In this document: positions 1 to 8,432 of the stretch, piece after piece
Layout: each line of letters starts with the position of its first letter
How positions within the stretch are numbered: the first letter of the stretch is position 1
DNA from: Deltaproteobacteria bacterium Ga0077539
GTDB lineage: Bacteria; Myxococcota_A; Polyangia; Polyangiales; Ga0077539
Assembly (NCBI GenBank): GCA_001465015.1
Contig: LNEO01000206.1
Span: 33,088-97,087 of the forward strand
Direction of reading: 5' to 3'
DNA: 64,000 nucleotides
The notes under the pieces: model-generated
Database searches by the model: none
What the model saw: only the letters and a program-made list of their open reading frames with translations
Told to the model about the DNA's origin: nothing
Program-made: the position numbers and the translations under genes

Positions 1-1
1 G

Positions 2-937
2 TCGCTGAAGATCCTCGGCGCCGACGTGTTCGGGCCACTTTCGACGGAGCAGCGCGAGATGGTCTCGGTGAGCTTGCAGAGCTCCGAGCGTTTGGGGCGG
101 CTCGTCAACGACGTCCTCGACCTCGAGAAGCTCTCGATCGGAGGCGCTGGGGTCGTGCGCGCTCGCGTCGATCTCAGCGAGCTCTGCGCCGACGCGATCC
201 GCGAGCTCGGATCGCTCGCGCGCGAGGCGGGGGTGCGCCTCGAGCTCGAGACGATCGCAGGCTTCGCGGCGCAAGCGGATCGAGATCAGCTGTTGCAGGC
301 GATCGTCAATCTGCTCGGCAACGCGGTGCGCTTCTCGCCGCGCGACGAGCTCGTCACGCTGCGCGTCGACGCCGTGGGCGAGCGAGTCGTGCGCATCGCT
401 GTGCGCGACCGAGGTCCCGGCATCGCGCGAGACCAGCACGCGCGGCTCTTTCGGCGCTTCGAGAGGCTCGATCGCTCCAAGGGAGGGACCGGTCTCGGCC
501 TCGCGATCGCGCGAGAAATCGTGGCGAAGCACGGAGGACGCATCGGGGTCGAGAGCGAAGCGGGCGCTGGCTCGACGTTCTGGATCGAGCTGGACGGCGA
601 GACGCCGGCGCGCGAGGTGCTGGCGGCGCGATGGCGCGACGAGGTGGTGGCCGAGGCGCGCGCGGTGTTTCTCGGGACGCTCTCTGACGCCAAGGCGCTG
701 TGCGTCGCGTCGCTCGAGGGCGTCGAGGCAGGCGCGAGCGTCGATCGGGAGGCGCTCGGTCGCACCGCGCACCGCATCGCGGGAACGTCGGGCTCTCTCG
801 GCATGCACGAGCTCTCGGCGTCCGCGCGAGTCGTCGAGGACCTCTCTGGCGACGCTCGCTCCGTGGACCCTGACGCGCTGCCCGCAGCGCTGCGATCGCT
901 CGTGATGCAGCTCGACGTCGCTCTCTCCACACGTTGA
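2..937 (+). CDS. Hybrid histidine kinase, C-terminal part (5' end outside window)
   Basis: The frame is open to the left edge, so the sensor region and probably the phospho-accepting H box lie outside. The visible start (KILGADVFGPLS then EQREMV) is the second half of a HisKA dimerisation domain. An HATPase domain follows, with the N box (LLGNAVRFSP), the DRGPGIA G1 box and GGTGLGLAIAREIV. The last 100 residues form an HPt-like domain with the putative phosphohistidine in HRIAGTSGSLG. The protein would therefore autophosphorylate and pass phosphate through its own HPt module to an unlinked regulator. The signal cannot be told from this fragment. Confidence 0.9.
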   Translation, partial: SLKILGADVFGPLSTEQREMVSVSLQSSERLGRLVNDVLDLEKLSIGGAGVVRARVDLSELCADAIRELGSLAREAGVRLELETIAGFAAQADRDQLLQAIVNLLGNAVRFSPRDELVTLRVDAVGERVVRIAVRDRGPGIARDQHARLFRRFERLDRSKGGTGLGLAIAREIVAKHGGRIGVESEAGAGSTFWIELDGETPAREVLAARWRDEVVAEARAVFLGTLSDAKALCVASLEGVEAGASVDREALGRTAHRIAGTSGSLGMHELSASARVVEDLSGDARSVDPDALPAALRSLVMQLDVALSTR

Positions 938-1059
938 TGTTCTGTAGAGGTACAGGTGGGCGAATCGGCGCGCGATCGTCTCTCGAATCGCAGACGAGCT
1001 GGATCCTGACCCTTCGGTCGCGCTAGGCTCGGTTTGCGTATCAACGCGGGAGTGGACGC

Positions 1060-1491
1060 ATGGGCAGTCTGGTGTGTGCTCAGTCTTTCGGGGTCGTGCT
1101 GGCTGTGCACAACACGCAAGCACCGACCGATGACGAGTGGGCGCGGTTCATGAGTGTGACGAAACAAGTGAAGCTGGAGCACCTGCGGGTGCTCGTGTTC
1201 ACCGATGGTGGGACGCCCAACGTGAGACAGCGAGGAGAGCTCGTCGATCACTTCGCGGGACAGACTCCGCCGATCGCGATGATCTCGACCAACGCGCTCG
1301 TGAAGGGCGTGGCGACGGCGATCTCTTGGTTCAACCCGAGGATCAAGGTCTTTGCGCCGAGCGATGTGTCCAAGGCGTTCGCGCACCTGGGCATCACGGC
1401 GTCCAGCGGCAACGCGCTCGTCGAAGAGGCGCGGACGTTGGCGACGGCGCTCACGAACGGTGTCCCGAGCGCGCTCGCCGCACGGGGCTGA
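1060..1491 (+). CDS. STAS/SpoIIAA-like small protein
   Basis: A 143-residue soluble protein without signal peptide or membrane segment. Alternating beta strands and helices (LRVLVFTDGG, IAMISTNALVKGVATAISWF, IKVFAPSDVSKAFAHLGI) resemble the STAS/SpoIIAA-like single-domain proteins that are common in Polyangia. I recognise the general fold only, not a function. Such proteins often act as partner-binding modules in signalling, which fits its position after a histidine kinase, but there is a 122-bp gap and no evidence of an operon. The ATG start follows a weak purine stretch (GCGGGAG). Confidence 0.6.
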   Translation: MGSLVCAQSFGVVLAVHNTQAPTDDEWARFMSVTKQVKLEHLRVLVFTDGGTPNVRQRGELVDHFAGQTPPIAMISTNALVKGVATAISWFNPRIKVFAPSDVSKAFAHLGITASSGNALVEEARTLATALTNGVPSALAARG

Positions 1492-1514
1492 GCCACAACC
1501 GCGGCTCTGCGCGC

Positions 1515-2232
1515 TCAGGGCGTCGCGATGGTGACGGTGATGTCTCCGGCGCTCGATTGCATGCAGCGGCCGCCGCCCGTGTCGGGGATGCAGCGGCAGC
1601 TCGGCGTCGGCGCGCATCCGCGCGGGAGGGTCTGGCACGAGTAGCTGGGCATCGCGCCAGGAACGCCCGGGAGCGTCACCAGGCAATACTGCGCCCCGCT
1701 CGAGCATGCGGTCGTTCCACAGGCGAACGTGCGCGCGCCCGCGTCGGGCATGGGGCACATCCACATGCGCGCGACGCAGGTGCAGTCGGGCCCCGGCGGG
1801 CGACCGACGCAGCCACACTCGGTGATGGGAATCGTGCCGCGCGGGCACGTCCATGATCCTGCGACGCACATCGGGGCGAGGATCGCGTCGCCGCAGATGC
1901 CGCCGGGCGTTCCGGAGACGCAGCCCGATGGGCGACCTGGGCAATCCAGCACGGATCCGTCTGGCATGTTGGCGACGTCGGGCACGTTCACGACGTCCCG
2001 CTGGGGCGCGTCGGTCGCCGACACGTCCGCGGGCGAGCCGCTGTCGACGGTGCTCGAGTCGACCGCGGCGTCCTCGCCTACGCTCGAGTCGATGGCGCTT
2101 GGCGCTCGAGTCGATGGTGTTGGCGCTGTCGGCGCGGGCGTCTGCGCCGACGCCAGTGTCTGCGGAGACCACGGGCGCTCCGCACGCCGCAAGCCCCGCG
2201 AGGGTGAGGACAAGAAATGACTGAATTCGCAT
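1515..2232 (-). pseudogene. Cys-rich lipoprotein gene split by a frameshift
   Basis: The start at 2232 gives a clear type II signal (MRIQSFLVLTLAGLAACG) and a D/S/T-rich linker. That frame runs into non-coding-like sequence near 2105. The remainder, about 190 residues with many Cys pairs (TPGGICGDA, CGCVGRPPG, CTCVARMWMCP, CRCIPDTGGG), lies in another frame ending at 1515. The break falls in a pair of 15-bp direct repeats offset by 22 bp (2081-2095 and 2103-2117). Removing one 22-bp unit joins the two frames exactly. It could be a pseudogene, a phase-variable gene or a sequencing error. The Cys-rich modules resemble those of secreted myxobacterial lipoproteins of unknown role. Confidence 0.75.
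2081..2117. repeat. 22-bp imperfect tandem unit causing a frameshift
   Basis: The sequence CGCTCGAGTCGATGG occurs at 2081-2095 and again at 2103-2117, separated by seven bases. The 22-bp period is not a multiple of three, so loss or gain of one unit moves the reading frame of the surrounding lipoprotein gene. Loss of one unit restores a single open frame. Confidence 0.85.
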
Positions 2233-2359
2233 CGGACGAAGGTCTCTCGAATGATCGCCCGAGGCAACTTCTGGCGCGCGGTCGAGAGCCCAGTCGCGAG
2301 GGCCCTTGCGCGTTCGGTCGATGCGTCGGTGGGCAAATGCAGTACGCTCGCGGGCGACG

Positions 2360-5300
2360 ATGGTGGCCGCGGCGACGACGACACAGGCGAGCGAACATCA
2401 CTGCCAGGCGTGTGGCTTCGATTTGAGCCGGCTCGACATGAGCGTGCTCTATGCGAAGCAGGGGGCCGCAGGGCGCAAGCTGCGCTGTCCCATTTGCGGC
2501 AGCACGAGGCTCTCGATCCGCGCGCTCGAGCGGATCTTCTTCAGACCGGGAGCGCTCACGTGGGCCCGCTGGGGCGACGCCAACGCGGGGCAGCCTGGGG
2601 TGATTTCGGTCGGAAAATTCCGGCTCAGAGTCCAGGGCGAGGTCAAGACGCTCACCAAGGAGATGGTGTGCTTTCGCGCGGTTCCGACCTTCGTGTCGGG
2701 CGGCGCGCGGCTGTGGCCGACGATGCCCGTGCGCCCAGAGTTTATCGACGTGCTCGACCCCGTCGCGCTCGAAGAGGCGCAGCGCGACCCGTCGCGCTTC
2801 GGCAAGCAGGTGCAAGAGGGAGGGCGCTCTCGCTATCAGTACCTCTTGCCGCTCCGCGGCCTCGGCGAAAAAGAGTGGCCCACGGTCACGTGCGACGTGC
2901 TCCCGGCGGACCCCTCGGGCGCCGGCGAATCCGAGGCGTTTCGCGGCGTATCGGTGCGACTGTGGCCTCACCTCAAGCGCCCCCACTCGGCGTGGAAGTT
3001 CTACGTGCTCAGCGTCGGAGCGGCCAACGAGAAGGGGCTCGAGCTCTTCGCCAAGGGCAGAGATTTTCGCGCGCACGCGCTCGTCCCGAGGCCGCAAGGC
3101 GACGGTGTCTTGCGCATGCGCGAGGTCAGCTACGGGTGGGTCTCGATCGCGACCGAGCACGGCGCCGAGGGCAGCAGCGCCGCGACGCAGCGGGTGCTCG
3201 CCAACGACACGGGGCGGCCCGCGTGGGTGTCGCTCGCGTTCTATCCGCCGCAAGGCAGCTCGAGCTCGGGCGATCCCCTGGGCGGCGGGCTCTTCGCCAT
3301 CCCGCCCGGCGACCCGACGGCGGTGCCGGGCGACTCGTGGCAGCTCGGCCTCGATTTCGGGACCAGCAACACCGTCGTGGCCATGCGGTTTCCCGACGGG
3401 ACGCGGCGCACGGTGCAGCCCGAGAAGGGCCGCGCCCGCGCGAGCACCACTTTTCAAGTGATCGACGGCGGCGCGCACACGATCTTCCGCGGCATTGATT
3501 TGTGGCCGGGCGGAACATGGAGCGGCCCCTACAACGACCTCTTGCCGAGCGAGCTCGCGGCCACGCGTCGCTGGGTCGACATCGGCGCGCGGGGCGCGCA
3601 AGAGATCTCCAACCTCAAGTTCGGCGAAGAGCTGGGGATCCCGCTGCGCGGCGGGCACTCGAAGGTCTCGAGCGAAAACGTCGTCAACGAGTTCAAGTGG
3701 AAGCGCTCGGTCGCCCGCGACAAGCCCGCCGTCGGAGACACGGACAAGGTCGTCGCGCTGCAGTCACGCTTCCTCGAGGGCGCGGTGCTCATGACCCTCG
3801 CCGCGCGCCTCGCCGAAGAGGACATCGCGCCGCGCACGGTCAACGTGCAGTACAGCTACCCCCTCGCGTTCGACACCGAGGACTTCGAGTCGCTGCGACA
3901 CGCGACCGAGCAGGCGTCGCACAAATTGGAAGCGCTCACCGGCGCGCAGGTGATCTTCAACCGGTCCGAGCTCGACGAGGCGCAGGCCGCGGTCGCCCAA
4001 GAGGCCGCGGACAAGATGTTTCGCGTGTACCTCGACCTCGGCGGCGGCTCGTTCGAGATCCTCATCGAGGACACCTGGGCGCGGCGCAACGAGTTCGGTC
4101 ACACGGGCATGAACCCGCACGTGTTCTCGACGAGCATCTTCTTTGGCGGAAGCACGTACCTCCGCTCGCTCGTCGGCAACAACGAGACCGAGCGACAGGG
4201 CACGTGCCTCATGCCCGACGTCGCGAGCTACGCGCAGCTCGCCGCCCTGGTGCGCACGATGGCGTCGGGCAGGCAGCTCGTCACCTCGCGCAACGTGATC
4301 CAAGAGGCCCGCGAGCAGAAGGCCGTTCGTCGCGCGCGGGCGTACTTCGGCTACATCGTCGAGCTCATCGCGAGGGTGCTCGCGGGCATGTGCCTCGAGC
4401 ACGGCCGGACGCACGACGGGCGCATCGACCTCACGAAGAACCGCTTGTTTACCAGGGTCGAGACGCCCACGCGCCGGTGGATCCTCGGGACGCTCAAGGG
4501 ACCGGCGAGCGAGCGTCGGGTCGAGTTCGAGCTGGTGCTCCTCGGCAACGGCTGGGGCTTCGGCGAGATCGTCCTCGACGGAATGGCCACGGTCGAGCAG
4601 ATGATGGCCGAGCGTGTTCGAAAGCGCTTGATGGACCTGCTCTGCGAGACGCCTGTCGCCAAAGAGATCTCCGACGGCGAGATGGCGCTCGTGATCGAGT
4701 CGCAGGGGCGCACGATGATGCAGCCGGCGCTCTCGATCGAGATGTCCTACGTGATGCCCGAAGAGGGCACGCACAGAAAATCAAGGGTCGCTCGCGGTCT
4801 GCTCGAGTCTCACTCGGGCAAATCCGGCGTCGCGCGCAGGACGCCCGAGCGACACGGCGTGCTCGGCTGGGACGTGTGGCTCAACGATTCGGGGCGAAGG
4901 ATCCCGTGGTATCGCCCCTTCGGTCTCGGCGGCGAGGACGACCGCGAGCGGCTGCGCTCCGAGGCGTCCAAGGAGCGCAACGCGCAGCAGTCGTCGAGCG
5001 CGCCGACGCAGGGCGCGCCGATGGCGGGCGCGATGGCGCCGATGGCAGCGCAGCCCATGGCGCCCATGGCGATGGCTCCGCAGGCGCAGCCCGGAATGGC
5101 GCCAATGATGGGCGCGATGCCTGGCGCGATGCCCGGCGCGATGATGCCCGGCGCCATGAACCCGATGATGGGCGGGATGAACCCGATGATGGGGATGATG
5201 GCGCAGTACTCGCCGCTCGAAGGCGCGGTGATGTCCTTGCGTCAATCGTGGCCCAACATCGCGGCGATGGCGCAGGCGTCGGGGGTCGATCCAAAGACCT

Positions 5301-5590
5301 ACTGCGAGCGCTATCTCTTTCAGTGCGCGCAGCAGCTCGGCACGAGCGTCGGAAAGAACGGCGTCGGCTACCTCGCCCACGAACAGTGGCAGAAGGTCGC
5401 GCAGGCGCTGGCGATGAGCGGACTGGCTCCCGAGCAGCAGCAATGGATGCTCGCGCAGCAGTGGCAGATGGTGGTCGCGACCGCGCAGCAGCGCGGCGAG
5501 AGCGCAGAGCGAGCGCTGGCGCAGGTGCGCTGGGACGGCCTGCTCGCGTCGATGTTTGGCGCCGGCAGCTACGCGCTGCCCAACGGTTGA
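2360..5590 (+). CDS. Zinc-ribbon Hsp70/actin-fold ATPase with Met-Pro-Gly-rich tail
   Basis: About 1,076 residues from the ATG at 2360; an in-frame TTG at 2306 is possible but less likely. The N terminus has two zinc-knuckle pairs (CQACG and CPICG, residues 15-18 and 43-46). A 280-residue region of unknown fold follows. Then comes an actin/Hsp70-type nucleotide-binding core: phosphate-1 motif GLDFGTSNTVVA near residue 330 and phosphate-2 motif YLDLGGGSFEIL near residue 560. Residues 880-950 are a flexible stretch of M, P, G and A, followed by a helical, Gln-rich 110-residue end. The ordinary Hsp70 substrate-binding domain is not evident. It heads a five-gene operon; the next gene shares the Met-Pro-Gly theme. 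I infer an ATP-driven scaffold or chaperone; the client is unknown. Confidence 0.8.
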   Translation: MVAAATTTQASEHHCQACGFDLSRLDMSVLYAKQGAAGRKLRCPICGSTRLSIRALERIFFRPGALTWARWGDANAGQPGVISVGKFRLRVQGEVKTLTKEMVCFRAVPTFVSGGARLWPTMPVRPEFIDVLDPVALEEAQRDPSRFGKQVQEGGRSRYQYLLPLRGLGEKEWPTVTCDVLPADPSGAGESEAFRGVSVRLWPHLKRPHSAWKFYVLSVGAANEKGLELFAKGRDFRAHALVPRPQGDGVLRMREVSYGWVSIATEHGAEGSSAATQRVLANDTGRPAWVSLAFYPPQGSSSSGDPLGGGLFAIPPGDPTAVPGDSWQLGLDFGTSNTVVAMRFPDGTRRTVQPEKGRARASTTFQVIDGGAHTIFRGIDLWPGGTWSGPYNDLLPSELAATRRWVDIGARGAQEISNLKFGEELGIPLRGGHSKVSSENVVNEFKWKRSVARDKPAVGDTDKVVALQSRFLEGAVLMTLAARLAEEDIAPRTVNVQYSYPLAFDTEDFESLRHATEQASHKLEALTGAQVIFNRSELDEAQAAVAQEAADKMFRVYLDLGGGSFEILIEDTWARRNEFGHTGMNPHVFSTSIFFGGSTYLRSLVGNNETERQGTCLMPDVASYAQLAALVRTMASGRQLVTSRNVIQEAREQKAVRRARAYFGYIVELIARVLAGMCLEHGRTHDGRIDLTKNRLFTRVETPTRRWILGTLKGPASERRVEFELVLLGNGWGFGEIVLDGMATVEQMMAERVRKRLMDLLCETPVAKEISDGEMALVIESQGRTMMQPALSIEMSYVMPEEGTHRKSRVARGLLESHSGKSGVARRTPERHGVLGWDVWLNDSGRRIPWYRPFGLGGEDDRERLRSEASKERNAQQSSSAPTQGAPMAGAMAPMAAQPMAPMAMAPQAQPGMAPMMGAMPGAMPGAMMPGAMNPMMGGMNPMMGMMAQYSPLEGAVMSLRQSWPNIAAMAQASGVDPKTYCERYLFQCAQQLGTSVGKNGVGYLAHEQWQKVAQALAMSGLAPEQQQWMLAQQWQMVVATAQQRGESAERALAQVRWDGLLASMFGAGSYALPNG

Positions 5591-5624
5591 GCGACGGTCG
5601 TATCGGTCGAAAGCGAGCACGCAC

Positions 5625-6506
5625 ATGGCAAACGATCCGAAGAACCCCAGCGACCCGAGCGCAGAAGGCAACCCCTTCGCGCCGCCCGCGCAGCCCGCGC
5701 AGCCCGCGCCGACAACGCCGATGCCAGCAACGCCCGCGATGCCCGGCGTCGCTGCGATGCCCGGGATGCCCGGGATGCCCGGGATGCCTGCAATGCCGGG
5801 AATGCCTGCAATGCCCGGGATGAACCCTGCGATGCCGGGCATGCCCATGATGCCCGGTGCCGCGATGCCCGCAATGCCCGGGATGCCCCAGATGCCAGGC
5901 ATGAGTCCAGGCGCTGCGATGCCCGGAATGCCACCAATGCCAGGCGTGAATCCCGGAGCCGCAATGCCCGGGATGCCCGGGATGCCCGGAATGCCCATGA
6001 TGCCTGGGCAGCCTTCGCTTCCGACGCAACCCATGGCGCCGTCGATGCCTGGAATGCCGTTGATGCCGTCGATGGCCAACGCGCTTCCCTCGATGCCATC
6101 GGCGATGCCATCGCCCGCGCCGATGATGCCCATGATGGCATCACCAGGAATGATGGCTCCCGCGCAACCCATGCAGGGCGCTTATGGATCCCCCGCAGCG
6201 CCCGCGGGCGCTGTGATGGGCTTGGCGTCACGCGATCAATACCTCTTTGCCGAGGCGTCGATCCCACAGAGCGCGCAGCTCTCGCTCTTGGCGGAGCCGA
6301 CGGTGAGCGAGGGGCTCTGCGTGTGGGAGCCGGCGAAGTTCGACCCGGAGCTGCGCGGGCTCAAGCACCTTTTCGAGCGGCAGCTCGAGGACAAGCTCGC
6401 GGAGCTTCCGTACTCGCAGAGCGGTCCGACGCGGTGGTTTCGGTTCTCGCCGTTCGAGCTCTTCATGGAGCACGTGCTCGCGAAGAACCTCTGGAGACTG
6501 GAGTAG
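5625..6506 (+). CDS. Met-Pro-Gly repeat protein with conserved-looking C-terminal domain
   Basis: Starts at the ATG at 5625 (MANDPKNPSDPSAEGN), 34 bp after the Hsp70-like gene. Residues about 40-195 are low complexity, built from repeats such as MPGMPGMPGMPAMPGM. The last 85 residues are ordinary globular sequence (SRDQYLFAEASIPQSAQL ... FSPFELFMEHVLAKNLWRLE). There is no signal peptide. The same M/P/G/A-rich composition occurs in the tail of the preceding ATPase, so the two proteins may associate through these regions. That is inference; the sequence itself names no activity. Confidence 0.75.
   Translation: MANDPKNPSDPSAEGNPFAPPAQPAQPAPTTPMPATPAMPGVAAMPGMPGMPGMPAMPGMPAMPGMNPAMPGMPMMPGAAMPAMPGMPQMPGMSPGAAMPGMPPMPGVNPGAAMPGMPGMPGMPMMPGQPSLPTQPMAPSMPGMPLMPSMANALPSMPSAMPSPAPMMPMMASPGMMAPAQPMQGAYGSPAAPAGAVMGLASRDQYLFAEASIPQSAQLSLLAEPTVSEGLCVWEPAKFDPELRGLKHLFERQLEDKLAELPYSQSGPTRWFRFSPFELFMEHVLAKNLWRLE
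5736..6150 (+). repeat. Degenerate ATGCCCGGG-type tandem repeat (Met-Pro-Gly coding)
   Basis: Runs of the 9-bp unit ATGCCCGGG and close variants (ATGCCTGCA, ATGCCAGGC) encode Met-Pro-Gly triplets. All are in frame, so changes in unit number would alter protein length without breaking the gene. The reverse strand also stays open here and gives a spurious Gly-Ile-Pro repeat frame. Confidence 0.85.
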
Positions 6507-6518
6507 GCAGCGAATCCC

Positions 6519-6920
6519 ATGGCACGACGCATTCGTCCGTTCGTCCGTTGTCCTCGCGCGCGCGAGGACGATCCGTGCGCGCTCCCTCCGGGCGTGCGCC
6601 ATTGCCTCTGCGAAGAAAACGCAGACCCCGTCGGGCAGCTCATGCTCAAAGAGGGACAGCTCTTCTGGCACGTGGTCGGCGGCCGCGCGAAGGGCTGGCA
6701 CTCGTACCTCGCGGTGCTCAGGCAGGGGGCCATCGAGGTTCCGCTCGAGCTCGAAGGAGAGGGCCCGGTGGTCCCGTCGACCGAGGGCGCGAGGGTGGTC
6801 TACCGCCTTCGCGCGAAGCGAGACGGGGCCGAGGTGCTCATCGAGGCCAGCGAGTTCGTCTACGCCGCGAGCGACGGTCGCGAGATCGTGCGCGCTGAAC
6901 TGGTGGACAACCAGCGATGA
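6519..6920 (+). CDS. Small protein of unknown function in the Hsp70-like operon
   Basis: A 133-residue soluble protein whose gene begins 12 bp after its upstream neighbour and whose stop overlaps the next start (ATGA at 6917-6920). Its N terminus has three Cys residues (RCPRAREDDPCALPP, CLCEE) that could bind metal. The rest looks beta-rich (LKEGQLFWHVVGG, RVVYRLRAKRDGAEVLIEAS). I do not recognise a family. The tight spacing indicates translation coupled to the following lipoprotein gene and a shared job with the Hsp70-like ATPase. Confidence 0.7.
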   Translation: MARRIRPFVRCPRAREDDPCALPPGVRHCLCEENADPVGQLMLKEGQLFWHVVGGRAKGWHSYLAVLRQGAIEVPLELEGEGPVVPSTEGARVVYRLRAKRDGAEVLIEASEFVYAASDGREIVRAELVDNQR

Positions 6921-8407
6921 TCCGCGGTCGTGCAGTGATCCTCGCGCTCTGCGCGGCGAGCGCCGCGTGCGGCTCGAAGGGTGGGAGCGACGCTGGTCGG
7001 CGCCCCAACGCCAACACCGGAACGCAGCGCCCCAACAACACCGTGCAGGTCGCGCGACCCGCCATCCCCGCGGGCTCGGGAACGCGCGTCGTCGTCGACG
7101 TGAGCGAGAGTCACCAGGGCTTCGCCCGCGGCCGCGCGCTCGCGCTCGAAGGGCTGCACGGGCAGGTGATCGAAGCTTCGCTCGCGTCGCAGGGGCTCAA
7201 CGTCCCGTTCGAGCGATGCGCGCTCGACGAGCAGCTTCACTGCGAGTCAGCGCTGACCATCCAGCAGCTTCGCGATCCCAACACCTACCGCGGACGAAGC
7301 GGCGCGCTCGACGTCGCGCTGCGCAAGCCTCCCCGCTCACCAAGACCCGATCAACAGCTGCCCGACCCGCTCGACCCGTTTCGCGTCACGATCATCGTGA
7401 CCGACGGCGCGCAGAGCTCGAACACGCCGTTCAACGCCGCGGCCACTGGGGACGTCGCCTGCACCGGCGGCGCGGATCCCTCGTGCATCGCGGCGCTGTT
7501 GCGCCAGCGCATCGATGAAGGCTACGGCGTCTGGGCCCTTCGCCTGCGGCTGCCCTTCAACGGAAGGTACTTCTCCGAGCGCAGGATCGACCGCGAGATG
7601 TTCGCTCGCACGACCGCGCACGTCTCCGAGGTCAACCGCAACGAGCGCTCGTGGAGCGGCGTGACGCTCGCCGCGCGGAGGCCCAATCTCACGGGCGATT
7701 CGGGGTCCTTCGAGTTCTCTGGCGCCCGTCCGTTGTTGCTCTTCGTGCTCACGCGCGACATCCCGACGGGGCGTCTGCTCGTCAACGAGATGCTCCGTCG
7801 CGTGCGCACCGAGCGCATCGGCGCCGGGACCACCGAGGACGTCGCCTCGAGCGAGTGGGCTCCCTTCGAGGGGTATGATGCTCGCGTCACCAACGCCTCG
7901 CGCATGGACTCTGGCGGCGCCGCCGATGAAGTGCGCGTCGATCGCGCCCGCGCGCAGGGAACATCGTTGACCGTCCCTGTGACCTGCTCGCTTCGGGGCA
8001 GGGCGCGGGTGCGCGTCGTGGGCTCCATCGCGCAAGGGTCTCTTCCTCCGCCGTCCTTCGCGGACGTGCGCTTCGAGTGGCGCAGAGAGCCGCCCGCGGC
8101 GCGCGGCGTGACCCTCGCTCCGTCGGCGATTCGCGCGGCGCCTGGCCCGTTCGAGGGCGTGTTCGACGTGGACTGCACGGGCCTTCCTGCGGGGCGCTTT
8201 CGCTACACGTGGGCGGTGTGGGGACAGTGGCAGCTCAGCGAACAGGCCGCGCAGCGCGAGTGGTGGTTCACCGAGAGCGCGCCCAACTCCTACGAGATGC
8301 CCGAGCGTGTGTTCGGCCTCGCGGATATGGGCCGCAACGTCGCGGGCGCCGGCGTGCAACGGGCCGGAGCGCTCTCGCGCGTGACGTTCGAGCTCACGCG
8401 CGAGTGA
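6917..8407 (+). CDS. Lipoprotein with VWA-like domain
   Basis: The N terminus is a type II signal (MIRGRAVILALCAASAACGS), so the 496-residue protein should be lipid-anchored outside the cytoplasm. After a short linker, a von Willebrand A-like core begins with a MIDAS-type strand (VVVDVSESHQGF) and continues with a second strand ending in a metal-loop-like TDG (RVTIIVTDGAQSS). The second half is beta-rich and unassigned. The start overlaps the previous stop by 4 bp. VWA domains bind partners through a metal ion, so it may anchor a complex made by this operon. The MIDAS match is partial. Confidence 0.7.
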   Translation: MIRGRAVILALCAASAACGSKGGSDAGRRPNANTGTQRPNNTVQVARPAIPAGSGTRVVVDVSESHQGFARGRALALEGLHGQVIEASLASQGLNVPFERCALDEQLHCESALTIQQLRDPNTYRGRSGALDVALRKPPRSPRPDQQLPDPLDPFRVTIIVTDGAQSSNTPFNAAATGDVACTGGADPSCIAALLRQRIDEGYGVWALRLRLPFNGRYFSERRIDREMFARTTAHVSEVNRNERSWSGVTLAARRPNLTGDSGSFEFSGARPLLLFVLTRDIPTGRLLVNEMLRRVRTERIGAGTTEDVASSEWAPFEGYDARVTNASRMDSGGAADEVRVDRARAQGTSLTVPVTCSLRGRARVRVVGSIAQGSLPPPSFADVRFEWRREPPAARGVTLAPSAIRAAPGPFEGVFDVDCTGLPAGRFRYTWAVWGQWQLSEQAAQREWWFTESAPNSYEMPERVFGLADMGRNVAGAGVQRAGALSRVTFELTRE

Positions 8408-8432
8408 GTGATTCTTCGACGCCCTCGCGAGG

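Noticed and set aside
4781..6172. Minus-strand frame encoding Gly-Ile-Pro repeats
   Set aside because: It is the reverse complement of the Met-Pro-Gly repeat region; the plus-strand reading has operon spacing and continues into non-repeat globular sequence.
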